From the NCBI GenBank assembly GCA_963823505.1, contig CAWGLY010000005.1:992001-1056000 (forward strand): 64,000 nt of DNA. The letters are read 5' to 3'. The position numbers were made by a program, and so were the translations under genes. This DNA comes from DATHZQ01 sp963823505. Its GTDB lineage: Bacteria > Actinomycetota > Acidimicrobiia > Spongiisociales > UBA5794. The number at the start of each line of letters is the position of its first letter. Position 1 is the first letter of the stretch. This document shows positions 39,892 through 48,502 of this stretch, piece by piece. Below the pieces are notes generated by a model. It did no database searches. It was given only the letters and a program-made list of their open reading frames with translations, and was not told where the DNA came from.

Positions 39892-41501
39892 GCACCAGGG
39901 TGCGATGGGGCCTGCTGACGCTGCTCCCCGTCGTGTACCTCGGGTACTTCTTCCTCTACCCGCTCGCCACGATCCTCGCCACGGCTCTGGGTGGTGAGGG
40001 TGGCGACGCCACGCTCACGACCATCGCCTCCCGACCGTCCCTGCGCGGGGTCGCATGGTTCACGACGTGGCAGGCTGCGCTGTCCACCCTCATCACCGTG
40101 CTCCTCGGGGTGCCGGGAGCCTACGTGCTGGCCCGGTACGAGTTCAGAGGCAGACGGTTGGTGCGGACGCTGACCATCATCCCCTTCGTGCTGCCGACGG
40201 TCGTCGTGGGAACCGCCTTCCTCGCCCTCATCGGCCCCAGGGGCGCACTCGGTGTCGATCTCAGCCGGACCGTGATTGCGATCTTGGTCGCCCACGTGTT
40301 CTTCAACTACGCGATCGTCGTGCGCACGGTCGGCACCTACTGGGAGCAGCTCGATCCGAGCCTCGAGGAAGCGGCTCGCACTCTGGGAGCAAGCGCAACG
40401 AGAGCCTTTCGCGAAGTCACGCTGCCGCTGCTCGCACCCGCCATCGCATCGGCCGCTTCGATCGTCTTCCTGTTCACCTTCACTTCGTTTGGCATCATCC
40501 TGATCCTCGGCGGTCTCCAGCACGCAACGATCGAGGTCGAGATCTGGCGCCAAGCCGTCGGTCTCCTCGATCTGCGAGTGGCGGCGGCGCTAGCTCTTCT
40601 CCAGCTCGCAGGCGTTGCAGGGATCCTGTGGGTCTACTCGCGGTACCAGGCGAAGCGCAGCCGGCAACTCAGTGTCAGCGTGAACAGGCCGCGGCTTCCT
40701 GTCGTCGGGCGGAGACGGCTGATCCTGGGCGCCAACCTCGGCATCATGGCGCTGCTCCTGGGCTCGCCCATTGCCGTGCTGGTGTGGCGCTCGGTGCAGT
40801 CGGGTGCGGGGCTCAGCCTGAGCGCCTACACAGGGCTGACCCGGCGATCGACCGGTGAGGGCTTGTTCGTTCCCCCGACAACTGCGATCTGGAACTCCCT
40901 GCAGTTCGCCCTTGTCGCCGCCGCGCTCGCCGTCGTCATCGGGTCGATGGCGGCAGCCGTGGTCGCATACCGCAAGGGCCCGACGGGACAAGCGTTCGAT
41001 GCTCTGCTGATGCTGCCGCTCGGCACCTCGGCGGTCACCCTGGGGTTCGGGTTCCTCCTCGCGCTCGACGCTCCTCTCGACCTGCGGACCTCACCGTGGC
41101 TGATCCCGATTGCACATTCCCTCGTGGCGATCCCCTTCGTGGTGCGCATCGCCGTCCCCGTGATGCGACGGGTGCGGAGCCGGCTGCGGGAGGCCGCCAT
41201 GATGCTCGGCGCCTCACCCGAGCAGGCGTGGCGCGAGATCGACTTTCCTCTCGTCGCCCGCGCCATCGTGGTCGGAGGCGGGTTTGCCGTTGCAGTGTCG
41301 CTGGGCGAGTTCGGAGCCACGTCGTTCATCGCACGCCCCGATACCCCGACGCTGCCCATCGCCATCTTCCGGTTGCTGGGCCGGCCCGGCTCGATCACGT
41401 TCGGCAGGGCGATGGCCCTGAGCGTGATCCTGATGGCGGTGACGGCGGTCGCCGTCCTGGCGGTCGAGCGGCTCCGACCAGGCGGGGGTGAGGACTTCTG
41501 A
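39888..41501 (+). CDS. thiP: Thiamine ABC transporter permease
   Basis: A 537-residue protein with about twelve membrane segments and two copies of the inner-membrane EAA loop, DPSLEEAARTLGASATRAFREVTLPLL in the first half and RLREAAMMLGASPEQAWREIDFPLV in the second, as in fused ThiP-type permeases. It forms the channel for thiamine with the ATPase encoded next. The ATG at 39888 overlaps the stop of thiB (ATGA). Confidence 0.9.
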   Translation: MSTRVRWGLLTLLPVVYLGYFFLYPLATILATALGGEGGDATLTTIASRPSLRGVAWFTTWQAALSTLITVLLGVPGAYVLARYEFRGRRLVRTLTIIPFVLPTVVVGTAFLALIGPRGALGVDLSRTVIAILVAHVFFNYAIVVRTVGTYWEQLDPSLEEAARTLGASATRAFREVTLPLLAPAIASAASIVFLFTFTSFGIILILGGLQHATIEVEIWRQAVGLLDLRVAAALALLQLAGVAGILWVYSRYQAKRSRQLSVSVNRPRLPVVGRRRLILGANLGIMALLLGSPIAVLVWRSVQSGAGLSLSAYTGLTRRSTGEGLFVPPTTAIWNSLQFALVAAALAVVIGSMAAAVVAYRKGPTGQAFDALLMLPLGTSAVTLGFGFLLALDAPLDLRTSPWLIPIAHSLVAIPFVVRIAVPVMRRVRSRLREAAMMLGASPEQAWREIDFPLVARAIVVGGGFAVAVSLGEFGATSFIARPDTPTLPIAIFRLLGRPGSITFGRAMALSVILMAVTAVAVLAVERLRPGGGEDF

Positions 41502-42478
41502 GCCTCAGATGCAGTGACCTCACGGTGCGATTCGGCACGCTGGCCGCGTTGGACGGGATGGACTTCGCCGCGCCGACCGGCTCGGTGGCGGCAGTGATCG
41601 GACCGTCGGGGTGCGGCAAGTCCACCCTGCTGCGGGTCATCGCGGGCCTGCAGGCCCCCGGCGCGGGAACGGTGGCGTGGAACGGAGTCGACGTGACGCC
41701 GCTGCCGCCCCACGAACGTGGGTTTGGGCTGATGTTCCAGGACTACGCACTCTTCCCCCATCGCAACGTGGCCGACAACGTCGCTTTTGGGCTCCGTATG
41801 TCCGGTGTCGATGCAGCTCGCCGCACCAAGACCACAGCCGACATGCTCGACCTCGTCGGTCTTGCCGGCTTCGCCGATCGAGCCATCGACGGCCTGAGCG
41901 GCGGCGAACAGCAGCGGGTTGCCCTGGCCAGGACGCTGGCCCCGGCGCCACGGCTCTTGATGCTGGACGAGCCCCTCGGCTCGCTCGACCGGACGCTACG
42001 CAATCGCCTCGTCGCCGATATGCGCGACATCTTCGCAACCGTCGGGGTCACTGTGATCTACGTCACCCACGACCAGGACGAAGCGTTTGCGCTGGCCGAC
42101 GAGGTGGTGGTGATGGACCGCGGCAGGACCGTGGGGGAAGGCCCACCGGGCGAGCTGTGGGCCAACCCGAAGTCACAGTTCGTCGCCCGTTTCCTCGGCC
42201 GCGACAACGTGCTGAACGCTGCAGAGCTGACACGCGTCGGGGCCGCCGCCACCGGAGCGCCCTTCTATGTCGTTCCCAACGAATCGGTGAAGATCAGCCC
42301 TGACGGCAGCGGCACCGCAGGCACCGTGGTCGCCTCGACCCTGCGCAGCGGCAGACGCCGCACCGAGATCGACATCGAGGGCATCCGCCTCGTGTCCGAG
42401 AGCTCGACGGTGCTCGGCGCCGGTGACTCGATTGGCGTGTCGATCGACACACAGGCTGCCGTCCCGCTGTCCGAGTGA
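41498..42478 (+). CDS. thiQ: Thiamine ABC transporter ATPase (probable CTG start)
   Basis: An ABC ATPase with GPSGCGKST (Walker A), LSGGEQQRVALARTLAP (signature) and LMLDEPLGSLD (Walker B), plus a C-terminal TOBE-like segment from about residue 250. The first usual start codon is GTG at 41525, but it would remove the first beta strand (SLRCSDLTV) that all such ATPases need. In frame, CTG at 41498 forms CTGA with the thiP stop, the same four-base overlap seen at each earlier junction, and GGGGGTGAGG lies upstream. I therefore place the start at CTG. It would power thiamine uptake. Confidence 0.85.
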   Translation: MSLRCSDLTVRFGTLAALDGMDFAAPTGSVAAVIGPSGCGKSTLLRVIAGLQAPGAGTVAWNGVDVTPLPPHERGFGLMFQDYALFPHRNVADNVAFGLRMSGVDAARRTKTTADMLDLVGLAGFADRAIDGLSGGEQQRVALARTLAPAPRLLMLDEPLGSLDRTLRNRLVADMRDIFATVGVTVIYVTHDQDEAFALADEVVVMDRGRTVGEGPPGELWANPKSQFVARFLGRDNVLNAAELTRVGAAATGAPFYVVPNESVKISPDGSGTAGTVVASTLRSGRRRTEIDIEGIRLVSESSTVLGAGDSIGVSIDTQAAVPLSE

Positions 42479-42499
42479 CGAGGAGGCTCCGCGGCACCC

Positions 42500-42979
42500 T
42501 CAGCCGAGCGCGACGTCGGCCCAGACGGCGTCGGTGACACGGATGAGGTCGTCGAGGGCGACCTCGAAGACCGTGGTAGGTGTGCCGCCGGCGGCCCACA
42601 CGAGCTCATTGCGGCGGAGCGTCGGATCTGCGTAGAGGGCAATGGGCGCCGGATGGGCGATGGGGGGCGTGCCACCTGCCACGAAGCCCGTGTGCTCGCG
42701 GACTTCGTCCAGGGTGGCGCGGCGGGCCCTCGCCGCACCGTGGACCTCGCACAGCTTGCGGGTGTCCACCCGATGGTCCCCCGACATGAGGACGATGACG
42801 GGCTCATCGTCGACCATGAACACCATCGACTTGGCGATCGCCGCCAGCTCACAGCCAACAGCGGCGGCCGCATCCTCGGAGGTCTTGGTGCCGTCGGGAT
42901 AGACCTCGAGCCGCACCTCGAGGCCGAGACGGTTCGCCTCGGCGAGCACACGTTGGGTGGATGCGGGCAGGTCGGACAT
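42500..42979 (-). CDS. YbaK/ProX-type aminoacyl-tRNA deacylase domain protein
   Basis: A 159-residue stand-alone editing domain. The run GTKTSEDAAAAVGCELAAIAKSMVFMVDD, then VIVLMSGDHRVDTRKL, then GFVAGGTPPIAHPAP matches the YbaK/EbsC family, including the lysine after the A-x-x-I-x-K turn. These proteins hydrolyse mischarged aminoacyl-tRNAs such as Cys-tRNA(Pro). It starts at an ATG 60 bases from the convergently placed ABC exporter stop, and is convergent with thiQ. Confidence 0.85.
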   Translation of the reverse strand: MSDLPASTQRVLAEANRLGLEVRLEVYPDGTKTSEDAAAAVGCELAAIAKSMVFMVDDEPVIVLMSGDHRVDTRKLCEVHGAARARRATLDEVREHTGFVAGGTPPIAHPAPIALYADPTLRRNELVWAAGGTPTTVFEVALDDLIRVTDAVWADVALG

Positions 42980-43038
42980 CGTCGGGCAGCGTAGCCCGCA
43001 CCGGAACGGTGCCACGCCGAGGAGGCCGGGACCCAGGT

Positions 43039-44862
43039 TCAGCGGGTGGTCCCGCGCTGCCACGAGGCGTGGAGCCTGCCGTAGACGCCGCCCTCGGCCA
43101 GGAGGGCGTCGTGGGGGCCATCCTGGACGATGCGCCCGTCCTCGAAGACCAGCACCCGGTCGGCGGACTCCGCCGTGGAGAGCCGGTGGGCGATCGTCAC
43201 CACCGTCCGCCCGGACGTGAGCTCGCTCAAGGCCCGGTTGATGCGCACCTCGGTTGCGGGGTCGACGGCCGACGTGGCTTCGTCCAGGACCAGAAGATCA
43301 GGGTCGGCGATCGCCGCGCGAGCCAGCGTGACGAGCTGGCGCTCGCCGACGGAAAGCGCGTTCCCGCGTTCGCCGACCTGGGTGTCCAGACCGGCAACCA
43401 TCTCATTGACCCAGTCGCTGATACCCAGCCGATCGAACGTCGCCATGAGGTCGCGGCTTGTTGCCGAGGGTGAGCCCATCCGCACGTTGTCGGCGATCGA
43501 TCCGCGAAACAGCAGGCCCTCTTGGGGAACCATGACCACTCGGTCCCGCAGCGAGTCGAACCGCACCATGCGGATGTCGACGCCGGCAATGCACACCGAC
43601 CCCGCGGAGGGGTCCATCAGTCGGGTGAGCAGTTTGGCGAAGGTGGTCTTTCCTGATCCGGTCTCCCCGACGATCGCGACCTTCTGCTCTGGAGGAATGG
43701 CAACCGTGATGTCGTGAAGGACGGGCGACGTCGACGCCTCGGCGGCCGTCTCGCCCGGACGTGGGTAGCGGAACGTCACAGCGTCGAACGACACGCCGAC
43801 CGGCTCGTGAGGAAGATCGAGCCCGCGCGGGCCGGGATCGGCGACATCCGGTGGGATATCGAGAATGTCGATCACCCGGCGCCAACCCGCCACTGCGGTC
43901 TGCGCTTCGTTGACCGCCTCGCCCATGATCTGCACGGGCTGAACGAAGAGCTGCACGAGAAAGAGGAACGCAACGACCGTGCCGACGGTCGTGGTGCCCT
44001 GCACGGCGAGCACCGTCCCGGCGATGAGCACGGCTGTGACGACGACCGCAGACGTCACCTCGCCTGCGCCCGAGAAGGATGCCGACAGTGACCCGGCTCG
44101 CACCGCAGCCTTGCGATGACCTTCGATTGCCTCGTCGAGTTGCGCACGGGCCCTGCCCTCGATGCCGTAGGCGCGGATCACGGGGGCACCTACCACGGTT
44201 TCGGCGACGACAGCCAGCATGTGGCCGACCTTCTCTCGCACCTTCATGAAGGCAACCTCGAGCCGGCTTTGGAACCAGCGGATCACGAGGACGATGAGAG
44301 GCACGAGCGCCACCACGATCAGCCCGAGCGGGAACGAGAGCACCAGCATCACCACGAGCGCAAGCAGGGCCTGGCCCGCGTTGACGAGCAGCATGAGACC
44401 GGCCCACTGCATGAACCGGCTGATCTGGTCGACATCCGACGTGACTCGGGCGACGAGCACCCCGCGCTGTTCGGAAGCCTGGTGGAGCATGGAGAGATCG
44501 TGGATGTGGCGGAATGCCCTGACACGGAGCCCCGACAGTGCGGTCTCGGAGATCTTCGCCAATCGCAGGTGCATCCAGCCTGTGGCACCTGCGGTGATGA
44601 TGACGGCACAGAATGCCACCAACGTCATGGTGGCCACGAAGCTCATGTCCACCTCGTCGCCGCTGAGGCCACCGTCGATGATCTGCTGGACCACGACAGG
44701 GACGATCACCCTGCCTGCGGTCGCCACGAGCGCAATGAGCAGCGTCAACGGGAGTCCACGCCGCAGCTCGGGCGAGAGGCTGAGACCGCGTCGGATGGTG
44801 GCCATCGCCCCGTCGCGAGTGCGGTCGGCAGCGCGGGTCGCCACGGGCGTGGTCGCCGTCAC
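43039..44862 (-). CDS. ABC exporter half-transporter, second subunit (canonical catalytic residues, degenerate signature)
   Basis: A 607-residue half-transporter: six membrane segments in residues 35-330, then the nucleotide-binding domain with GETGSGKTT, LVLDEATSAVD and TIAHRLST. The signature reads LSVGERQ instead of LSGGQ. It starts with GTG overlapping the upstream half-transporter by four bases. Together the two genes make a heterodimer with one active and one degenerate ATP site, as in TM287/288 and BmrCD. The substrate is unknown; drugs, lipids or peptides are typical. Confidence 0.9.
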   Translation of the reverse strand: MTATTPVATRAADRTRDGAMATIRRGLSLSPELRRGLPLTLLIALVATAGRVIVPVVVQQIIDGGLSGDEVDMSFVATMTLVAFCAVIITAGATGWMHLRLAKISETALSGLRVRAFRHIHDLSMLHQASEQRGVLVARVTSDVDQISRFMQWAGLMLLVNAGQALLALVVMLVLSFPLGLIVVALVPLIVLVIRWFQSRLEVAFMKVREKVGHMLAVVAETVVGAPVIRAYGIEGRARAQLDEAIEGHRKAAVRAGSLSASFSGAGEVTSAVVVTAVLIAGTVLAVQGTTTVGTVVAFLFLVQLFVQPVQIMGEAVNEAQTAVAGWRRVIDILDIPPDVADPGPRGLDLPHEPVGVSFDAVTFRYPRPGETAAEASTSPVLHDITVAIPPEQKVAIVGETGSGKTTFAKLLTRLMDPSAGSVCIAGVDIRMVRFDSLRDRVVMVPQEGLLFRGSIADNVRMGSPSATSRDLMATFDRLGISDWVNEMVAGLDTQVGERGNALSVGERQLVTLARAAIADPDLLVLDEATSAVDPATEVRINRALSELTSGRTVVTIAHRLSTAESADRVLVFEDGRIVQDGPHDALLAEGGVYGRLHASWQRGTTR

Positions 44863-46703
44863 GAGACCTCCTCCTGCTCGTAGGCGTCGATGAGCCGGCG
44901 GTATGCCGGGAGGGACGCATACAGCGCATCGTGGCTGCCACGATCGATCACCCGGCCGTAGTCGATGTACATGACCTCGTCGGCAAGGACGATCGACGAC
45001 CGCCGGTACGCCACGATGACGACCGTCGTGTCCAGTTCCCGTAACCCAGCGAGGATCGCGTTCTCGACCGCCGGATCGACGGCAGACGTCGCGTCGTCCA
45101 GCACGAGAAGGCGAGGCTGCCGGACCAATGCTCTGGCGAGGGCGATGCGCTGCCGCTGGCCGCCCGACAGCGATGCGCCTCGTTCCCCGACCACCGTGGC
45201 GTAGCCGTCCTCCAGAGCGGAGATGAACTCGTGGGCCTGCGCCAGCCGGGCCGCAGCCAGCACCTCGGGCTCGTCGAACGGTTCGCCCAGCGTGATGTTG
45301 CTGTAGATCGAGTCGTTGAACAGGAAGGTCTCCTGGAAGACGATGCTGATGGATTGCGACAGCGCATCTCGATCGAGGTCGACGAGCCCGTGGCCATCGA
45401 GGCAGATCTCCCCCCGATCGGGATCGAACAGCCGCACGAGGAGATGGACGAATGTGGATTTTCCCGATCCCGTCGGCCCAACGAGAGCAACCGTCTGCCC
45501 GGCGGCGACACTGAGCGTGATTGATTCGATTCCGCGCCGATCGGCGTCGACCACCGCCTTCTTGGTGCCGAGCGCGGCGCCGGAGAGGTCGTCGTACTCG
45601 GTTTCGGGATAGAGGTAACCGACCTGATCTGCAGCTGCTGCCGCACCACCTCCGGGAGCAGGGCTGCGCGATCCGTACGCAACCTGCCCCTCCTCTTGCA
45701 GTACGCCCTCGACGCGGTCCATCCCGACAACCGCCCTCGGGAGCTCGCCCAGCAGCCAACCGAACACGCGCATCGGGAGCGCCACCAACCGGAACAAGTA
45801 CGCAAAACTGATGAGCGTGCCCGGGCTGACTGCTCCTTGGTCGACGCGCCACGCGCCTACGGCCAGCACGGCCAAGATCCCGATGTTGGGCAGCGCTTCG
45901 ATGAGCGGATCGAACACCGCACGTAGCCGGCCGACCTCGACCATCCTGTCGCGGAGCGCCTCAGACTGCTCGCCAAAACGGCCCACTTCGGCGTCTTCCC
46001 TGCCGAGGGTCTTGACGACCAGAGCAGCGTCGAATGACTCGTGGGCAATCTCGGCCACCTCGGCGCGGATACGTTGCGCTCTGGCCGCCACCGCTCGCAT
46101 CTGCCGCTGGAAGACGTAGTTGGCCACCATCAGCGCAGGCAGGACGGAGAACCCGACGAGGGCGAGGAACGGGTCGGTGAGTACCAGGAGGATCGCGGTG
46201 ATGATCAGCATCACGACAACGCCGAACGCCATCGGCAGCGGGGCGGCGATGAAGGATGCCGCCTCGACGTCCTCGTTGGCGTTCGCCAGGAGCTGGCCGG
46301 TGGGGTGGCGGCGGTGCCATTCCATCGGGAGCTCCAGAAAACGGCTGGTCACTGCGATGCGATCGCGGTACTGGAGACGGTACTGCGCGTAGTACGCACC
46401 CATGCGTCGCAACGTGATGCCGAGCGCACGAGCCGCCGCTACCCCCAGGACCGCGATGGCGGCACCGGCGAGGATCGTCGTGGAGACTTCGCCCTCCTCG
46501 ACGCCAGGGAGGAGGACCGAGTCAGTGATCCATCCGATCACGAATGACGACACCACGGTCATCGCCGCGTACAAGAGCGACCCGAGCATGCCGACGGCAA
46601 ACTCCCTCGGTGCGCGGCGAAGCTGGCGGACGATGAGCCGCCGACCACCGCCCAGGAGAGCGGCGTCTGACGACGGCGGAGCAGCAAGGGCTTCGGTCGA
46701 CAT
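44859..46703 (-). CDS. ABC exporter half-transporter, first subunit (degenerate catalytic residues)
   Basis: A 614-residue half-transporter with six membrane segments and an ATPase domain with GPTGSGKST and a proper LSGGQRQR signature. Its Walker B ends LVLDDATSAVD (Asp in place of the catalytic Glu) and the H-loop is VIVAYRRSS (Tyr for His), so its own Walker A/B site is hydrolysis-poor. The partner encoded downstream has the complementary defects. An insertion with PAPGGGAAAAADQ lies between membrane and ATPase parts near residue 355. Confidence 0.9.
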   Translation of the reverse strand: MSTEALAAPPSSDAALLGGGRRLIVRQLRRAPREFAVGMLGSLLYAAMTVVSSFVIGWITDSVLLPGVEEGEVSTTILAGAAIAVLGVAAARALGITLRRMGAYYAQYRLQYRDRIAVTSRFLELPMEWHRRHPTGQLLANANEDVEAASFIAAPLPMAFGVVVMLIITAILLVLTDPFLALVGFSVLPALMVANYVFQRQMRAVAARAQRIRAEVAEIAHESFDAALVVKTLGREDAEVGRFGEQSEALRDRMVEVGRLRAVFDPLIEALPNIGILAVLAVGAWRVDQGAVSPGTLISFAYLFRLVALPMRVFGWLLGELPRAVVGMDRVEGVLQEEGQVAYGSRSPAPGGGAAAAADQVGYLYPETEYDDLSGAALGTKKAVVDADRRGIESITLSVAAGQTVALVGPTGSGKSTFVHLLVRLFDPDRGEICLDGHGLVDLDRDALSQSISIVFQETFLFNDSIYSNITLGEPFDEPEVLAAARLAQAHEFISALEDGYATVVGERGASLSGGQRQRIALARALVRQPRLLVLDDATSAVDPAVENAILAGLRELDTTVVIVAYRRSSIVLADEVMYIDYGRVIDRGSHDALYASLPAYRRLIDAYEQEEVS

Positions 46704-46778
46704 GAGCCCCCAGGCTACGCCGTCGCCGGCCGCCCGAAATCGGGCGGGCGCAGCCGCAGCGGTGCGCCCGGACTCGGA

Positions 46779-47657
46779 CTACTTCTCGATGGGTGCCCGA
46801 ACCAGGTTGCCCCACTCGGTCCACGAACCGTCGTAGTTGCGCACGTTATCGAACCCGAGGAGATGGGTCAGCACGAACCACGTGTGGGACGAGCGCTCAC
46901 CGATCCTGCAGTAGGCCACGACCTCGTCCGCCTCGTCGAGCCCGACTTCGTCCACGTAGATGGCACGCAGATCCCCGACGGTTTTGAACGTTGCGTCATC
47001 GTTGGCCGCCCGCTTCCAGGGAACATTCGCCGCCCCGGGAATGTGCCCGCCGCGCAGTGCTCCTTCCTGGGGATAGCTCGGCATGTGGAGCAGCTCACCC
47101 CGGTACTCCTCGGGGGAACGCACGTCGATCAGCGGTCCGTCGCCGCCGATGTGGCCCATGACGTCGTCCCGAAAGGCGCGGATGGGTGCGTCGTTGCGAG
47201 AGACCACCGGATACGCGGTCTGCGAGCGTACCGTCGTCGTCGTGGTCAGCTCATGGCCTTCTGCCGCCCACTTCTGGCGACCTCCGTCCAGCAGGCGCAC
47301 ATCGGCATGGCCGAACAACCGGAACACCCACAGTGCGTAGGCAGCCCACCAATTGAAGTTGTCGCCGTAGAACACCACGGTGTCGTCACGGGCGACACCC
47401 TTTGCCGACATGAGGGCAGCGAAGCCCTCGGCGTCGAGATAGTCCCGATTCACGGGATCTTGGAGGTCGGTGTGCCAGTCCACCTTGACCGCTCCGGGGA
47501 TGTGCCCCGTCTCGTACAGCAGCACGTCTTCGTCGGACTCCACGACCACAAGACCCGGAGTCCCGAGGTGCTCGGCGAGCCACTCGGTGCTCACCAGCCG
47601 TTCCGGGTGGGCATAGTCGGCGAACCTTGGACTGGGATCAGTTGGTACGGGGGGCAT
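46779..47657 (-). CDS. Two-domain sulfurtransferase (rhodanese; SseA/CysA type)
   Basis: A 292-residue protein of two rhodanese domains. The first is inactive-looking (VVFYGDNFNWWAAYA where the Cys loop would be); the second has the catalytic loop YCRIGERSSHTW. It moves sulfane sulfur from thiosulfate or 3-mercaptopyruvate to an acceptor. It is divergent from the SufE gene, an arrangement also known for sseA and its neighbour in mycobacteria, and the shared 131-base gap contains repeats. Confidence 0.9.
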   Translation of the reverse strand: MPPVPTDPSPRFADYAHPERLVSTEWLAEHLGTPGLVVVESDEDVLLYETGHIPGAVKVDWHTDLQDPVNRDYLDAEGFAALMSAKGVARDDTVVFYGDNFNWWAAYALWVFRLFGHADVRLLDGGRQKWAAEGHELTTTTTVRSQTAYPVVSRNDAPIRAFRDDVMGHIGGDGPLIDVRSPEEYRGELLHMPSYPQEGALRGGHIPGAANVPWKRAANDDATFKTVGDLRAIYVDEVGLDEADEVVAYCRIGERSSHTWFVLTHLLGFDNVRNYDGSWTEWGNLVRAPIEK

Positions 47658-47700
47658 GCCTACTCTCCTCTTCGTGTGTTCGTCCGCTCAATTTACACTA

Positions 47701-47780
47701 CCCACATAGGGCTTAGAAGCCCCACATGGGGTTGAGAAGTGCGCACACAGAGCTGAGAAGGGCGTCCCGGCTGTGAGAAG
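47701..47780. repeat. Four imperfect 20-21 bp tandem repeats in the sulfurtransferase/SufE intergenic region
   Basis: Four units end in GAGAAG or TAGAAG: 47701-47719, 47720-47739, 47740-47760 and 47761-47780. The first two also share a CCCACATAGGG / CCCCACATGGGG core that is nearly palindromic. The last unit ends nine bases before the SufE start, over its ribosome binding site. Spacing of about two helical turns suggests a repeated protein-binding site. Confidence 0.55.
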
Positions 47781-47788
47781 AGAGCACC

Positions 47789-48217
47789 ATGATTCCAGAG
47801 AAGTTGCAGCAGCTCGTTGATCTGTTTGCGGCGAGCCCCAAGCAGATCAAGATCCAGGCGATGGTGGACTACAGCAACCGCCTCCCCGATCCGCCGCCGG
47901 AGTTCCGCGAGCCCGGGGCCATGGAACGTGTCCATGAATGCCAGACGCCGTTCTTCGTGGCAACACAGATCGATCCGGCGACCCACGTGGTCAACCTCCA
48001 CTTCGAGGTGCCCAGGGAGTCGCCGACCATGCGCGGCTACGCCGGCATCCTGGCTGACGGCCTCGAAGGCGCAACGGTCGAGGAGATCCTTGACGTCCCC
48101 GACACCTTCTACCTGGCCATGGGCATCGAAGAAGTCGTGAGTGCGCTCCGTATCCGCGGCATGGGAGCGATTCTCGCCCGCATCAAGCACCAGCTCACCG
48201 ACGGCATCGCGACGTGA
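47789..48217 (+). CDS. SufE-family sulfur acceptor protein
   Basis: A 142-residue SufE-like protein. QQLVDLFAASPKQIKIQAMVDYSNRLPDPP at the start, RVHECQTPFFVATQ with the sulfur-accepting cysteine at about residue 53, and the closing LRIRGMGAILARIKHQ are typical. SufE accepts persulfide from a cysteine desulfurase and passes it to Fe-S assembly. The divergent neighbour is a sulfurtransferase, so both act in sulfur traffic. Confidence 0.9.
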   Translation: MIPEKLQQLVDLFAASPKQIKIQAMVDYSNRLPDPPPEFREPGAMERVHECQTPFFVATQIDPATHVVNLHFEVPRESPTMRGYAGILADGLEGATVEEILDVPDTFYLAMGIEEVVSALRIRGMGAILARIKHQLTDGIAT

Positions 48218-48227
48218 AAGTCTGCAT

Positions 48228-48253
48228 GGAACACTTCGCGATCGGTATCCGTC
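48228..48253 (+). promoter_or_regulatory. ECF-sigma-type promoter upstream of the truncated sigma gene
   Basis: GGAAC (48228-48232), 17 bases, then CGTC (48250-48253) is the textbook -35/-10 pattern of ECF sigma factors of the SigR/SigE type, which often drive their own genes. It stands about 45 bases ahead of a GTG start with a GGGAGGA ribosome binding site. Confidence 0.5.
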
Positions 48254-48295
48254 TCTCTCCGCCACGCACCAACGGTCGGGAGGATCGCGAACAGT

Positions 48296-48493
48296 GTGGC
48301 CCAGGACGACGCCATCGAGCACTTCTCCTCATACGGAGAGCGCTCCACTTCGATCCATGCCTGCCTCACCTCCCTCTGCCGAGATCCCAGCTGGGCGGAG
48401 GACCTGATGCACGACACCTTTGCCAAGGCAACGCTCTCCATGGGCAGCTATCGGGGTGGCGCCCACGAGCGTCGCTGCGCAGCAGCCTGGATC
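48296..48493 (+). pseudogene. Truncated ECF sigma factor (region 2 only)
   Basis: From the GTG at 48296 the frame reads AQDDAIEHFSSYG, then LCRDPSWAEDLMHDTFAKAT, then GSYRGG and AAWIA. This is region 2 of an ECF sigma factor (A-E-D-L-x-x-x-T-F-x-K). After about 66 codons the similarity stops and the frame runs antisense through the 5-formyl-THF cyclo-ligase gene; region 4 is absent. The start, ribosome binding site and an ECF-type promoter are intact, so a short region 2 peptide may still be made. Confidence 0.5.
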
Positions 48494-48502
48494 GCCCCAG
48501 GG

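Noticed and set aside
46729..46749. GC-rich hairpin between sulfurtransferase and ABC exporter genes as a terminator
   Set aside because: A stem of about eight pairs exists, but no T-tract follows on either strand; in this GC-rich sequence it could be chance.
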